A stretch of DNA of 64,000 nucleotides from Actinoalloteichus fjordicus (GTDB taxonomy: Bacteria; Actinomycetota; Actinomycetes; Mycobacteriales; Pseudonocardiaceae), in assembly GCF_001941625.1 (NCBI RefSeq), contig NZ_CP016076.1, forward strand, positions 6,556,001 through 6,620,000. The letters are read 5' to 3'. Shown here in pieces: positions 32,063 to 41,881 of this stretch. Made by a program: the position numbers and the translations under genes. Every line of letters begins with the position of its first letter. Position 1 is the first letter of the stretch. The notes under the pieces were generated by a model that saw only the letters and a list, made by a program, of their open reading frames with translations, had not been told where the DNA came from and ran no database searches.

Positions 32063-32626
32063 TCAGAGCGTGGCGAGCCGCCGAGCCCAGGTCGGGCCGC
32101 CCGCGAGCAGCATCGCCTCGCGCGTGTCGTCGGGTCGGCGGTCCATCCTGATGAGCAGGTGCTCGTCGGTCAACGTCTCTGCCAGCCCCTCCCCCCATTC
32201 CACGACGACCACGGCCTGGTCGAGGTCGAGTCCGAGGTCGAGATCCTCCAGCTCGCCGAACCCGCCGAGCCGGTAGGCGTCGACGTGCACCAGCGCCACC
32301 CCACGCCCGTCCGGCGCGGGACGGTGCAGCCGAGCGATGACGAAGGTCGGCGAGGTGACCCGCCCGAGGACGCCCAGCCCGGCACCGATGCCCTGGGTGA
32401 GTGCCGTCTTGCCCGCGCCGAGCGGGCCTGCCAGCACCACAAGATCGCCTGCCTCGACGATCCCGCCCAGCCGCTGCCCCAGCGCATGGGTGTCGGCGGG
32501 TGTGGGCAGGGTCCGGCGTCGCTCCACGGCCGCCGCCGTGCCGTCGGCGACGCGGCCCTCGGCGCCGGAACGGGCGGGGGACACGCTCCGGCCGGGCAGG
32601 TCTGCTGCGGTCGCGTCGTCGATCAC
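32063..32626 (-). CDS. tsaE: tRNA t6A biosynthesis ATPase TsaE
   Basis: The 187-residue P-loop protein has the Walker A GPLGAGKTALTQG, the TSPTFVIA switch and VVVVEWGEG, the TsaE set. It drives turnover of the TsaB-TsaD complex. An N-terminal extension of about 38 residues, low in complexity, precedes the fold. GTG 32626 overlaps the hydrolase stop (GTGA), so it is the end of the alr-hydrolase-tsaE operon. Confidence 0.94.
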   Translation of the reverse strand: MIDDATAADLPGRSVSPARSGAEGRVADGTAAAVERRRTLPTPADTHALGQRLGGIVEAGDLVVLAGPLGAGKTALTQGIGAGLGVLGRVTSPTFVIARLHRPAPDGRGVALVHVDAYRLGGFGELEDLDLGLDLDQAVVVVEWGEGLAETLTDEHLLIRMDRRPDDTREAMLLAGGPTWARRLATL

Positions 32627-33726
32627 GCCTCGGCCTCCTCCGGTCGGATCGGCGCCCGGCGCCTGCCGCTGACCCTGCGCACGAGCTGCCGCACGGCCTC
32701 CGTGCAGCGGTCCGCCTGTTCCAGCATCACCATGTGCCCCGCGCCCTCGATCCGGACGAACTCCGCGTTCGGCAGTTCTCTGGCGATGACCTCCGAATGC
32801 CAGAACGGGGTGATCCGGTCGGCGTCGCCCGCCAACACCAGCACTTCGCAGTGCCGCAGCCCGACCAGCGCCGTATAGCGATCGTGGGTGCCCAGCGTCT
32901 CCAGGAAGTCGGTGACGACCTGCAACGGCGTCGACGTGATCATCTCCGCCATCAGGTCGACCAGGTACGGGCTGACCTTCCGGTCGCCGAAGGCGATCGA
33001 GCGCACCCCGCTCCTGGTGATCCCGCCGCCCGCGCGTCGGACCATCTCGAACAGCCCAGGCTGCCAGGAGGCCACCCGTCCGAGGCCCCTCGTCATCGGA
33101 TTGCGCCGGTTGAGGAACGACCGGGACAGGCCGGACTTCCCCAGCTCGCCCGCCGCCGTGCCGATCAGGGCGACGCCCTTGATCCGCTCGAGGAACAGCT
33201 CGGGGTACTGCTCGGCGAGCGCCATGATCGTCATGCCGCCCATCGAGTGCCCGACCAGCACCAACGGACCCTCCGGCGCGGCCACCCGCAGTACCCCCGC
33301 CAGATCACGGCCGAGCTGCTCGATCGTCGACGACGCCAGCCGCGCCCGGCCGGACCGGCCGTGACTGCGCTGGTCGTAGGAGATCACCCGGACCCGAGGA
33401 TCGGTCATCAACGGCAGGTCGCGCCGTTGGAAGTGCCAGCACCGGCGGTCCAACACGTAGCCGTGCACCAGGACGACCGTGAGTTCGGGCTCGCCGCCGT
33501 CGGCGGGGCCCACCTCCTCCACGGCGATCGGCAGTCCGTCGTCGGCGGCCACCGTGTACTCGCGATCGGGTGCCAGCATTCCCAGTTGCTCGTCAGCCAG
33601 CGGGTCCGCTTCGCCTGCGCGCTGGGCGGCCAGCCGGGCGCTCTGGGCGGCGACGCCGACGACGGCACCACCCACGGCCGCGCCGACCAGGCCGCCGACG
33701 ACGCCCACGACATGCCACGGTTTCAT
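32623..33726 (-). CDS. Membrane-anchored alpha/beta hydrolase
   Basis: The 367-residue protein begins with a hydrophobic Gly/Val-rich segment (residues 5-27) that should anchor or export it. An alpha/beta hydrolase with VLVHGY, the nucleophile elbow GHSMGG (Ser161), the acid in LVLAGDADRITP and the His in IEGAGHMVMLEQ follows. The substrate is unknown. The gene sits conserved between alr and tsaE in actinobacteria, overlapping both by 4 bp, suggesting co-expression rather than shared chemistry. Confidence 0.88.
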   Translation of the reverse strand: MKPWHVVGVVGGLVGAAVGGAVVGVAAQSARLAAQRAGEADPLADEQLGMLAPDREYTVAADDGLPIAVEEVGPADGGEPELTVVLVHGYVLDRRCWHFQRRDLPLMTDPRVRVISYDQRSHGRSGRARLASSTIEQLGRDLAGVLRVAAPEGPLVLVGHSMGGMTIMALAEQYPELFLERIKGVALIGTAAGELGKSGLSRSFLNRRNPMTRGLGRVASWQPGLFEMVRRAGGGITRSGVRSIAFGDRKVSPYLVDLMAEMITSTPLQVVTDFLETLGTHDRYTALVGLRHCEVLVLAGDADRITPFWHSEVIARELPNAEFVRIEGAGHMVMLEQADRCTEAVRQLVRRVSGRRRAPIRPEEAEA

Positions 33727-34928
33727 TCGTCCGCCTCCGCGTGGTGCTCGGGACGTGCCTCGCCTCCGTCGACGGCGGCATTCGCTCCGTCGACGACGAC
33801 CCGACGTCCCCTCGGCCGGTGCATCCCGGTGACGATCTCGTAGTCGATGGTGCCGATCGCGTCCGCCCAGTCCGTCGCGGTGGGCTCGCCGTGATCACCC
33901 GGACCGAACAGGACGACCGGGTCCCCCGGCTCGACGGTGTCGTCACCGCAGTCCACCACGAACTGATCCATGCAGATCCGGCCCGCGATCGGCCGTCGCG
34001 CCCCCGCCAGCCAGACCGACATCCGGCCCGAGAGCAGTCGGGGCACGCCGTCGGCGTAACCCACCGGGACCAGGGCCAGCGTCGTGTCCCGCTCGGCGGC
34101 CCAGGTCAACCCGTAGGACACGCCTTCTCCGGCGGAGATCCGCTTGACCAGCACCACCGTGCTGCGCAGGGTCATCGCCGGACGCAGCGGCGCCGAGGTG
34201 TGGCCGGGCACCGGGTTCAGGCCGTAACAGGCGATGCCCGGCCGGACGAGGTCGAAGTGCAGGTCGGGCCGGGTGAGGGTGGCGGCGGAGTTCGCCAGGT
34301 GTCTCATCGGCCGGAGTCCCGCAGCGCATGCCACCCGGTAGGCCTCGTCGAGGCGAGCCGCCTGGGCGTCGATCGACGGGTGCCCCGGCTCGTCGGCACA
34401 CGCCAGATGCGACCAGACCGCGCCGACGGCGACGTGCCCCGCATGCGAGGCCTCGGCGGCCTCGGCGACCAGTCTCGGCCAGTCCTCCCGAGACGCGCCG
34501 TTGCGGCTCAGCCCGGTGTCGATCTTCAGATGGACGGCGGCCGGGGTCCCCGTCCGGCGTGCGGCGGCGATGACGGCGCGGAGCGTGGCCGGGGTGGCCG
34601 CCGACAGGGTGACCCGCTGCCGGACCGCCTCGGTGAAGTCCTCCTCCGGCTCGTGCAGCCAGCACAGGATGTCGGCGGTGACACCGCCCGCACGCAACTG
34701 GAGGGCCTCGGCCTGCGAGCGGACCCCCAGCCAGGTCGCGCCGCCTGCCAGCGCGGCGTTCGCGGCGGTCAGCGCGCCGTGTCCGTAGCCGTCGGCCTTG
34801 ACCACGGCCATCGTCGCGGCGCCGGAGCGCCGAGCCGTCTCGGCCAGCAGGGCGACGTTGTGTCTGATCGCCTCGGCGTCCACGACCAGCTCGGCCCGAG
34901 ACGGAGGCACCGTGTGATGTGCGTCCAT
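33723..34928 (-). CDS. alr: Alanine racemase
   Basis: PLP enzyme making D-alanine for peptidoglycan. The 401-residue protein has the PLP lysine Lys44 in AVVKADGYGHG, the catalytic Tyr in GEGVSYGLTW, and RICMDQFVVDCG. ATG 34928 is the natural start. It heads the alr-hydrolase-tsaE operon, with nnrD upstream on the same strand. Confidence 0.96.
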   Translation of the reverse strand: MDAHHTVPPSRAELVVDAEAIRHNVALLAETARRSGAATMAVVKADGYGHGALTAANAALAGGATWLGVRSQAEALQLRAGGVTADILCWLHEPEEDFTEAVRQRVTLSAATPATLRAVIAAARRTGTPAAVHLKIDTGLSRNGASREDWPRLVAEAAEASHAGHVAVGAVWSHLACADEPGHPSIDAQAARLDEAYRVACAAGLRPMRHLANSAATLTRPDLHFDLVRPGIACYGLNPVPGHTSAPLRPAMTLRSTVVLVKRISAGEGVSYGLTWAAERDTTLALVPVGYADGVPRLLSGRMSVWLAGARRPIAGRICMDQFVVDCGDDTVEPGDPVVLFGPGDHGEPTATDWADAIGTIDYEIVTGMHRPRGRRVVVDGANAAVDGGEARPEHHAEADE

Positions 34929-35100
34929 GACCCGGCCATGGTGTCACAACGCGGCAGACGGGTGAGCTGAGTCGGCGCGCACGTCTGGGGCGAGCCGCCG
35001 TGGTCCGCAGCCGAGGATGTCCCGGCGCCCGGTCGGCGCCGACCTGCCGGGCGCCGCCTGCACGACGGTCCCGCCCCGGCCGCCCGCCGACGCGAGAGCC

Positions 35101-36612
35101 TCAGTCCTCGGCGCGTCGGAATCGACGGATCGCGGCGGGGACGGCGGCGAGCAGGGCGGAGGCGCCGATGGGTGCGCCCCGCGCGGCCAGGTCGGCGGCC
35201 GAGGCGTGCAGCAGCGCCGCGTTGCCCGCCGCCGCCCACGGGTCGAGCCCCGAGGCCAGCAACGCGCCGATCAGCCCGGAGAGGACGTCCCCGGAACCCG
35301 CCGTCGCCGCCCACGAGGCCCGCGCCTGATTGACCAGGACCCGCCCGTCCGGCGCGGCGATGACCGTGGTGTTGCCCTTGAGCAGGACGACCGCGTCGAA
35401 GTGCGCCGCAGCCCGGCGGACCGAGGCGACCCGGTCCGCTCCCACCGGGCCGAACAGCCTGGCGAACTCCCCCGCATGCGGGCTCAGGACCAGCGGAACA
35501 CCGGGATCGCGCAGGTCCCACAGCGTCTCGTCCTGCGAGAGCAGGGTGATGGCGTCGGCATCGACGCAGGCGGGCAGCCCGGACCGCAGGACGTGGCGGA
35601 GGACCTCACGACCCGACTCGCCGGTGCCGATGCCCGGCCCGACCGACCAGGCCTGCACCCGCCCGGCGTCGGCGACGGTCCCGGTGGCGACGACCTCCGG
35701 CCAGTGGTCCCGGACGACGTCGGCGGCCGGACCCGCGTACCGCACCATGCCCGAGGTCGCGTGCACCGCCGCCCCGGTGACGAGGATGGCGGCACCCGGA
35801 TAGACGGCGGAGCCCGCCGCGACGCCCACCACGCCCTGGCTGTACTTGTCGTCCTGCGGGCCGGGCACCGGCCAGTTGCGACGCAGGTCGGCGGGGTCGA
35901 GCAGGGACAGCTCCGGCGTACCCAGCTCCTCGGTCAGGCCGATGTCCAGGACGTCGACCCGTCCGGAGTGGATCGCACCCGCGCCGAGGACGTGGCAGGG
36001 CTTGAGCCCGCCGAAGGTCACCGTGCGCGTCGCCGAGACGGCAGGTCCGGTGACCTCGCCGGTGGCCGGGTCGACGCCGCTGGGCAGGTCCACCGCGAGC
36101 ACCGGGGCGGTGACGAGTTCGACGAGCGCGGCGGCGGCGGGCCGTAGCGGGCCGCGAGCCGACAGGCCGACGATCCCGTCGACGACCAGGTCCGCCCGCG
36201 CCGTCACCTCGGCGGCGGCCTCGGCCGAGTCCGAGCCCGCCGAGTGCGACTCGGCCGAGGCCACGCCGCCGGACCGCGACCCCGTCACCGCCAGCACCCG
36301 TCCGCCCGCCGCGCGCAGGGCGGCCAGCCCGGCAGGGTGCGCCCGGTCGGGGGCGAGCAGCACGGCGTCCACTCGCACTCCGCGGCGCCGCAGGAAGGCC
36401 CCGGCCCAGAGCGCGTCGCCGCCGTTGCTGCCCGCGCCGACCAGCAGCACCACCCGTGCGCCCGAGACCCGGCCCACATGCTCCCGGAGCAGGTCCGAGG
36501 CGGCGACGGCCACGCCGAAGGCCGCTCGATACATGAGCGTCGACTCGGGAACCTGCTCGATCAGTCGTTCCTCGGCCGCCCGCACCTGGTCGGCGGTCCA
36601 CACTCCGCGCAT
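35101..36612 (-). CDS. nnrD: Bifunctional NAD(P)H-hydrate repair enzyme
   Basis: This fusion of NAD(P)HX epimerase (residues 1-230, with GAGSNGGDALWAG and DGIVGL) and ADP-dependent dehydratase (about 240-503) has KYSQGVVGVAAGS, SVGPGIGTGE, LSPHAGEFARL, LLKGNTTVIA and the ATP-site AGSGDVLSGLIGA. It repairs hydrated NAD(P)H. An Ala/Ser/Glu-rich insert (about residues 118-136) interrupts the epimerase part. ATG 36612 is used. The normal length for the fusion is about 480-500. Confidence 0.95.
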   Translation of the reverse strand: MRGVWTADQVRAAEERLIEQVPESTLMYRAAFGVAVAASDLLREHVGRVSGARVVLLVGAGSNGGDALWAGAFLRRRGVRVDAVLLAPDRAHPAGLAALRAAGGRVLAVTGSRSGGVASAESHSAGSDSAEAAAEVTARADLVVDGIVGLSARGPLRPAAAALVELVTAPVLAVDLPSGVDPATGEVTGPAVSATRTVTFGGLKPCHVLGAGAIHSGRVDVLDIGLTEELGTPELSLLDPADLRRNWPVPGPQDDKYSQGVVGVAAGSAVYPGAAILVTGAAVHATSGMVRYAGPAADVVRDHWPEVVATGTVADAGRVQAWSVGPGIGTGESGREVLRHVLRSGLPACVDADAITLLSQDETLWDLRDPGVPLVLSPHAGEFARLFGPVGADRVASVRRAAAHFDAVVLLKGNTTVIAAPDGRVLVNQARASWAATAGSGDVLSGLIGALLASGLDPWAAAGNAALLHASAADLAARGAPIGASALLAAVPAAIRRFRRAED

Positions 36613-36735
36613 CCGGCTTCCTTCCTCAAAGACCGCGACTGTTCAGCACACCCGACGATCATCCTGACGACCGAAGCCCGGTGACGCACCTTTCGACCGG
36701 AGATCCCCGGCGTGCGCGGCAGCAGCCGGTCGCAC

Positions 36736-37143
36736 TCAGGCCCGCGCGGGCCCGGTCGCCGCAGGCCCCGGCTCGGCGGCCTCCGCGATCACGATGGCGG
36801 CGGCGAGGTCCGCATCGTGCGTCAGCGAGACATGCCAGCGGAGCACGCCGAGGCGGGCGGCGTGTTCCGCCAGGACGCCGGTGATCCGCAGCGTCGGCCT
36901 GCCGTCGGCCGCCGTGACCACCTCGCAGTCACGGAATCCACAGCCTGCCGGGGCGCCGAGTGCCTTGGCCGCCGCCTCCTTGGCCGCGAAGCGCGCCGCC
37001 AACGACCGCGCCGACCGGTCGCCGCCCGATCCGGTGATTCGCTCCTCGGGGCAGAACACCCGGTCGAGCAGGTCCGGGGTACGGGCGATGACGGCCTCGA
37101 ACCGGACCACGCCCACCAGGTCGGTGCCGATCCCCACGATCAT
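36736..37143 (-). CDS. acpS: Holo-[acyl-carrier-protein] synthase
   Basis: Transfers phosphopantetheine from CoA to ACP. The 135-residue protein starts [16 protein letters not shown] with the Mg-ligand Asp8, and carries [13 protein letters not shown] and [17 protein letters not shown] 37143 is chosen by the conserved start; the open frame continues far upstream but is unrelated. It precedes nnrD on the same strand. Confidence 0.95.
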   Translation of the reverse strand: MIVGIGTDLVGVVRFEAVIARTPDLLDRVFCPEERITGSGGDRSARSLAARFAAKEAAAKALGAPAGCGFRDCEVVTAADGRPTLRITGVLAEHAARLGVLRWHVSLTHDADLAAAIVIAEAAEPGPAATGPARA

Positions 37144-37414
37144 GACGGTCAGCCTGCCAGGCCGGGCTGGAAGTCCGTTCGAGGCGACCTCGCTTGCGCG
37201 TCGCGGAGGAACCGGGCTCGTCGGGGCGGAGGCTCCGCGCGGCGACGGGCCGAGGCTCCGCGCGGCGACACGTCGGGGCGACCACCGCCCACGAGGACGA
37301 CACTGGCGGCACGCCTGCCCGCCGCGCATCAGCCCGCCGAGGACGGCCTGCGCAGGCCGGCGGTGCTCCCGCCTCCCCTCGCACGTCCTCAGGCGACGAG
37401 AGGCGGAAACGGGC

Positions 37415-39280
37415 TCACTCGACCGTGACGGACTTCGCCAGGTTGCGCGGCTTGTCGACGTCGTAACCCCTGGCCTTGGCGATCTCGGCGGCGAAGATCT
37501 GCAGGGGGACGGTGGACACCAGCGGCTGGAGAAGCGTCGACACCGCAGGCACCTCGATGAGGTGATCGGCGAACGGCCGGACCGTCTCGTCACCCTCTTG
37601 GGCGATGACGATCGTCTGCGCGCCGCGCGCCTGGATCTCCCGGATGTTGGAGAGCAGCTTCGAGTGCAGCGTCGCCCGGCCCTTCGAGGACGGCATGACG
37701 ACCACCACGGGCAGCCCTTCCTCGATCAACGCGATCGGGCCGTGCTTCAGCTCACCCGCCGCGAAGCCCTCGGCGTGCATGTAGGCGAGTTCCTTGAGCT
37801 TCAGCGCGCCCTCCAGCGCCACCGGGTAGCCGACGTGCCTGCCGAGGAAGAGCACCGCCTTGGAGTCGGCGAGGCCCCTCGCCAGCTCCCGCACGTGACC
37901 CGTCGTGCCGAGCACCCGGCTGACCGCCTCCGGCATGGCCTCCAGCTCGTGGAACTCCCTGGCCACCTCGTCCGGGTACTTGGTACCGCGTGCGCCTGCC
38001 AGTGCCAGACCGACCAGGTAGTTCGCCGCGATCTGGGCGAGGAAGGCCTTGGTCGAGGCGACCCCGATCTCGGGGCCTGCATGGGTGTAGAGCACCGCGT
38101 CGGACTCGCGGGGGATCTGCGCCCCGTTGGTGTTGCAGACCGCCAGCACTCTGGCCTTCTGCTCCCTGGCATGCCGGACGGCTTCCAGCGTGTCGGCCGT
38201 CTCACCGGACTGGGAGACCGCCACCACCAGCGTGTCTCGGTCCAGCACGGGGTCGCGATAACGGAACTCGCTCGCCAGCTCGACCTCCACCGGAAGCCTG
38301 CACCAGTGCTCGATCGCGTACTTGGCGACCAGACCGGAGTGGTAGGCCGATCCGCAGGCCACCACGAAGACCTTGTCGATCTCGCGGAGGTCCTGATCGG
38401 CGAGCCGCTGCTCGTCCAGGACGATCCGGCCGTCGGCGAAGTGGCCGCGCAGGGTGTTGGCGAGCGCCTCCGGCTGCTCCTCGATCTCCTTGAGCATGAA
38501 GTACTCATGGCCGCCCTTCTCGGCGGCGGCGAGGTCCCAGTCGACGCGGAAGGTCTTGGGCGTGATCTCCGTGCCGTGGAAGTCAGTGACCTGGTAGCCG
38601 TCCCGGGTGATGACGACGGCCTGGTCCTGCCCGAGCTCCACCGCGTTCCTGGTGTGCTCGATGAAGGCGGCCACGTCGGAGGCCACGAAGGTCTCGCCGT
38701 CGCCGACCCCCACGACCAGCGGGGACGACCGGCGAGCCGCGACAATCATGTCCGGCTCGTCCAGATGGGTGATGACGAGGGTGAACGCACCCTCCAGCCT
38801 GCGGCACACCGCGCGCACCGCCGAGGGAAGGTCTCCCTCGGAGTCGCCGCCGTCGATGCCGAGGTAGGCGCGGGCGATCAGATGCGCGGTGGTCTCGGTG
38901 TCGGTGTCGCTGGCCATCTCCACGCCCGCCGCCTCGAGCTCGGCGCGAAGCTGGGCGAAGTTCTCGATGATGCCGTTGTGCACGACGGCGACCCGGCCCG
39001 CAGCATCGGTGTGCGGGTGGGCATTGCGGTCCGTGGGCGCACCGTGGGTCGCCCACCTCGTGTGCCCGATACCGGTGGTCCCGTCGAACCTCTCCCGCCC
39101 CACCTCGTCGAGGCGTGTCTCCAGGTTGCGGAGCGGACCGGCCTTGCGCTCCACCGCCAGCCCGCCGTCGACCACGGCGATGCCCGCAGAGTCATAGCCC
39201 CGGTACTCCAGCCTCCGCAGACCAGCCAATACCACGTCACGTGCCTGCTGATGGCCCACATATCCGACGATTCCGCACAC
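37415..39280 (-). CDS. glmS: Glucosamine-6-phosphate synthase (isomerising)
   Basis: Makes glucosamine-6-P from fructose-6-P and glutamine, first step to UDP-GlcNAc. GTG 39280 is chosen because it places the catalytic Cys at residue 2 ([17 protein letters not shown]); GTG 39286 would bury it and cannot be correct if Cys is the N-terminal nucleophile. The N-terminal Ntn domain has [17 protein letters not shown], and two SIS domains (SQSGETADT) end in [12 protein letters not shown]. No Shine-Dalgarno is evident. A DasR-like site lies upstream. Confidence 0.97.
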   Translation of the reverse strand: MCGIVGYVGHQQARDVVLAGLRRLEYRGYDSAGIAVVDGGLAVERKAGPLRNLETRLDEVGRERFDGTTGIGHTRWATHGAPTDRNAHPHTDAAGRVAVVHNGIIENFAQLRAELEAAGVEMASDTDTETTAHLIARAYLGIDGGDSEGDLPSAVRAVCRRLEGAFTLVITHLDEPDMIVAARRSSPLVVGVGDGETFVASDVAAFIEHTRNAVELGQDQAVVITRDGYQVTDFHGTEITPKTFRVDWDLAAAEKGGHEYFMLKEIEEQPEALANTLRGHFADGRIVLDEQRLADQDLREIDKVFVVACGSAYHSGLVAKYAIEHWCRLPVEVELASEFRYRDPVLDRDTLVVAVSQSGETADTLEAVRHAREQKARVLAVCNTNGAQIPRESDAVLYTHAGPEIGVASTKAFLAQIAANYLVGLALAGARGTKYPDEVAREFHELEAMPEAVSRVLGTTGHVRELARGLADSKAVLFLGRHVGYPVALEGALKLKELAYMHAEGFAAGELKHGPIALIEEGLPVVVVMPSSKGRATLHSKLLSNIREIQARGAQTIVIAQEGDETVRPFADHLIEVPAVSTLLQPLVSTVPLQIFAAEIAKARGYDVDKPRNLAKSVTVE

Positions 39281-39366
39281 AGCCACAGCGTAAGCCGGCA
39301 GCGGCGCACTCTCCTCGCCTACGACACTCCCGCATCGTCGCAGGTAGCACGCTCACTCGGGCGAGT

Positions 39367-39382
39367 TTTGGTATAGACCAGT
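39367..39382. promoter_or_regulatory. DasR-like (dre) operator between glmS and the divergent hydrolase
   Basis: TTTGGTATAGACCAGT at 39367-39382 matches the dre palindrome ACTGGTCTAGACCAGT at 13 of 16 positions, including the full core TGGT and ACCAGT. It lies 86 nt from the glmS start and 85 nt from the hydrolase start. DasR responds to glucosamine phosphates, which fits glmS. Confidence 0.55.
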
Positions 39383-39467
39383 GTGGATCTTGTCCGCTGC
39401 CCGACCGAGCCGTCGGAAGCCGGGTCAGCGCGGCCCTCGACCGCCTGATCGACTACCGTCGTCGTTC

Positions 39468-40298
39468 ATGGCCGCCCCCGCCAAGAAGCTGCTCGCCGAG
39501 CTGAGCAGGCCCGGACCGCATCAGGTGCTCTACGGCGATCTTGCCCTGGTCGGTCTGCCCGGCCTCGTCGTCACGCCACGCCGAGGCCTTGACCTGCCCG
39601 CCGTCGCCTTCGGGCACGGCTGGATGCAGCCGCTGCCGAGGTACCGAGCCATGCTCCGACATCTGGCGTCCTGGGGCATCGTGGTCGCCGCCCCGGCCAC
39701 CCAGCGCGGTCCGCTGCCCTCGCACCGGCTCTTCGCCGCCGACCTGTGCACCGCACTGGACGTGTGCACCGGGGTACGGCTGGGCGACGGTCGGATCAGC
39801 ATCGACGCCGACCGGCTCGGCGTCGTCGGTCACTCCTTCGGCGGCGGGGCGGCCGTCATCGCCGCCGCAGAAGACTCGCGCATCCGCACGGTGGTGACCA
39901 TCTCACCGACCGAGTCCCGGCCGTCGGCGATCAGCACGGGCGCCGGCGTCCGCGTGCCCGCGCTGCACCTGGCGGGCGCTGAGGACCGGGTCGCCCCGCC
40001 GGAGGCCACCGCTGAGCCGCTCGCCCACGGCTGGGCCGGGCCCGTCCAACTCCGCACGCTGACCAAGGCGGATCACCTCGGCGTCACCGAGGGGCGGCAC
40101 TGGAGCGAGCTGCTGATGGACGGCCGCGCCTCCCGAGGCCCCCGACGGCTGGCCACCGCGCTGACCACCGCGTTCCTGCTCCGGGTACTCACCGGCAACC
40201 GCGACATGGACCCGCTCTTGGAGAACGACGTGCCCGGGGCGCAGCTGGAGTTCAGCAGGCGCAGCCTGCCGGGCGCGAAGCTCGCCGAAGCGAGCTGA
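39468..40298 (+). CDS. Dienelactone-hydrolase/chlorophyllase-like alpha/beta hydrolase
   Basis: The 276-residue protein has AVAFGHGWMQPL as oxyanion region, the nucleophile elbow GHSFGGG (Ser123), the acid in LHLAGAEDRVAPP and a late His in KADHLGV. No signal peptide is seen, so it is probably cytosolic. The substrate is unknown. ATG 39468 starts the conserved fold; upstream in-frame sequence lacks homology. It diverges from glmS and shares its promoter region. Confidence 0.82.
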   Translation: MAAPAKKLLAELSRPGPHQVLYGDLALVGLPGLVVTPRRGLDLPAVAFGHGWMQPLPRYRAMLRHLASWGIVVAAPATQRGPLPSHRLFAADLCTALDVCTGVRLGDGRISIDADRLGVVGHSFGGGAAVIAAAEDSRIRTVVTISPTESRPSAISTGAGVRVPALHLAGAEDRVAPPEATAEPLAHGWAGPVQLRTLTKADHLGVTEGRHWSELLMDGRASRGPRRLATALTTAFLLRVLTGNRDMDPLLENDVPGAQLEFSRRSLPGAKLAEAS

Positions 40299-40664
40299 TC
40301 CGCCGCATCGCGCGCCGTCCCGGCCGGTGCCGACGGCACTGCGGCACGCCCCACGGTCGGCGAGGCGGGTCCCGGTCGCACGCTGTGACAGCGTGTATCG
40401 CGACGGGCCAGCCTCCTCCGAGGTCGGACGAAAGCGGAGCAGGGCCCCGGCAGGTCGCCGAATCGTCCGCACCCTCGGGTTGCTCATCCATCCGCCCGTT
40501 TCGGGCGCCGAGCGCAGCAGCGGCGCAGGGACGGCTCGGCTCGCACGGTCTGTGGATGCGCTCGGGCCCAGCCGCCGTCTCCGATGCATCCGGGCAGCCG
40601 CACAGCCGTACGGCAGGCCGCCGCAGGAAGCTCCGAACCGACCGGCGCCGCCGGCGCACCACAG
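40299..40664. other. Intergenic region downstream of the hydrolase
   Basis: No gene recognised. Open frames on both strands are Arg/Ala/Pro-rich without motifs or ribosome sites. Confidence 0.45.
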
Positions 40665-40703
40665 TGGAGCTCCGGACGGCCGACACTGCCGTCCGGAGCT
40701 CCA
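40665..40703. terminator. Perfect 16-bp inverted repeat (strong hairpin)
   Basis: TGGAGCTCCGGACGGC (40665-40680), a 7-nt loop CGACACT, and its exact complement at 40688-40703. It lies about 370 nt past the hydrolase stop and about 200 nt before the next gene, so it is an unusually distal terminator or another structural signal. Confidence 0.65.
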
Positions 40704-40907
40704 AGACCCGCGCCGCAGCCGACGGTCGTCCGAACCGACGACCACGTTCCAATCCTCGGCGTGCCGGTCCGCCTCACCCAGTCCCGTGTCCGCCCGGACC
40801 CGACACCGTGTCCTCGATCCGCCGCCGGACCTCGCTCACACCACGCGATCGATAGCCTTGGCCGATCACGTCTCGCACATCGACGACGCCGAGTTCGGGG
40901 GCAGGAC

Positions 40908-41651
40908 ATGTCGCTACCACCACAGCACCCGCCGGGGCCGCCTGTGCAGGGGCCGGGAGGCCCCTACGCGGGCGGACCGCCGGGGTTCGCGGGCGGATCG
41001 CCGCAGAACGGTCCCCACGGCGGTGTCGCGGGGCCTCCCGGCGGCCCCGGAGGTCCCCGGTTCGGCGGTCCCCGACCGGGCGGCTTCGGGCCGCCGGGAG
41101 CGTTCGGGCCGCCGGGCGGCGGGATGCCGCGCCCGGCAGGCAGACCCGCGCCGTCGGGGCCACCGTCGATCGGCATGCTCGTCCTCGGCATCCTGCTCGT
41201 CTGTCTGGCGGCGATGCCGTTGGCGATACTCGGCATTCCCGCGATGCTGGAGTGGAATTCCTCGGGCTTCGGACTCTTCGCGCCTGCTCCGCTGAGCGGG
41301 ATCGCCTGTCTGATCGTGATTCTCGGCGCGGCGCTCATCCACTACGGCCGCCGGATCAGCCAGGTGTTGATCATCGTTCTCGGCGGCGGCTTCTCCGGAT
41401 TCGTCGCCTTCGTCGGTCTGGTCGGCGATCCCACGTCCATGCCGATCTGGCTGTCCGCAAGCGCGGCAGCGGGTGCCGTCGCGCTGATCGTTCTGCCCCT
41501 GGTGCCGCCGCTCTCCCGTGCGGCGCGCAAGACGGCAGGCAGGCCGCCGATGTCCGACCCGACCACCGGGCCGGTCGGATATCCGGGCGGGCCCGGCACC
41601 GGACCGGGGCCGATGCCCACCGGACCGCCGCAATCGATGCAGGGTCGATGA
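40908..41651 (+). CDS. Pro/Gly-rich membrane protein (paralogue 1)
   Basis: The 247-residue protein has a cytoplasmic Pro/Gly/Gln-rich N-terminus of about 85 residues, four hydrophobic helices (about residues 88-203), a basic loop LSRAARK and a short Pro/Gly tail. It resembles the next gene in layout and in the pre-helix motif PPSIGMLVLGILLV. ATG 40908 follows GGGGGCAGGAC, a context repeated at the second copy. Function unknown; low-complexity cytosolic tails may be interaction regions. Confidence 0.75.
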   Translation: MSLPPQHPPGPPVQGPGGPYAGGPPGFAGGSPQNGPHGGVAGPPGGPGGPRFGGPRPGGFGPPGAFGPPGGGMPRPAGRPAPSGPPSIGMLVLGILLVCLAAMPLAILGIPAMLEWNSSGFGLFAPAPLSGIACLIVILGAALIHYGRRISQVLIIVLGGGFSGFVAFVGLVGDPTSMPIWLSASAAAGAVALIVLPLVPPLSRAARKTAGRPPMSDPTTGPVGYPGGPGTGPGPMPTGPPQSMQGR

Positions 41652-41881
41652 ACCCGGCTGGTGAGATCAGATGACGAGACGGCAGCAAGGTCCATGACGA
41701 CCGGCGGGCGGGGCGGGCGCTTCGCACCGCACCGCCGACGTCGCTCCGCGCGGCCGACCGAGACGGCACCCGGCGGCAGACAACTGCCGACCCGCCACCA
41801 GCCGGTGGGGGAGGACTCTTCCACGCCCGCGGGCGACAGCCTGAGGCACTCACGTCGACGAGCACAATTCGGGAGCAGGAC

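Noticed and set aside
39280-39467. glmS riboswitch/ribozyme
   Set aside because: The gap before glmS is short and shows no pseudoknot-like pairing; such ribozymes are known mainly in Firmicutes.
40327-41295. Protein-coding gene covering the 40.3-40.9 kb gap
   Set aside because: The frame is Arg/Ser/Pro-rich, crosses the perfect hairpin and overlaps a well-supported gene in another frame.
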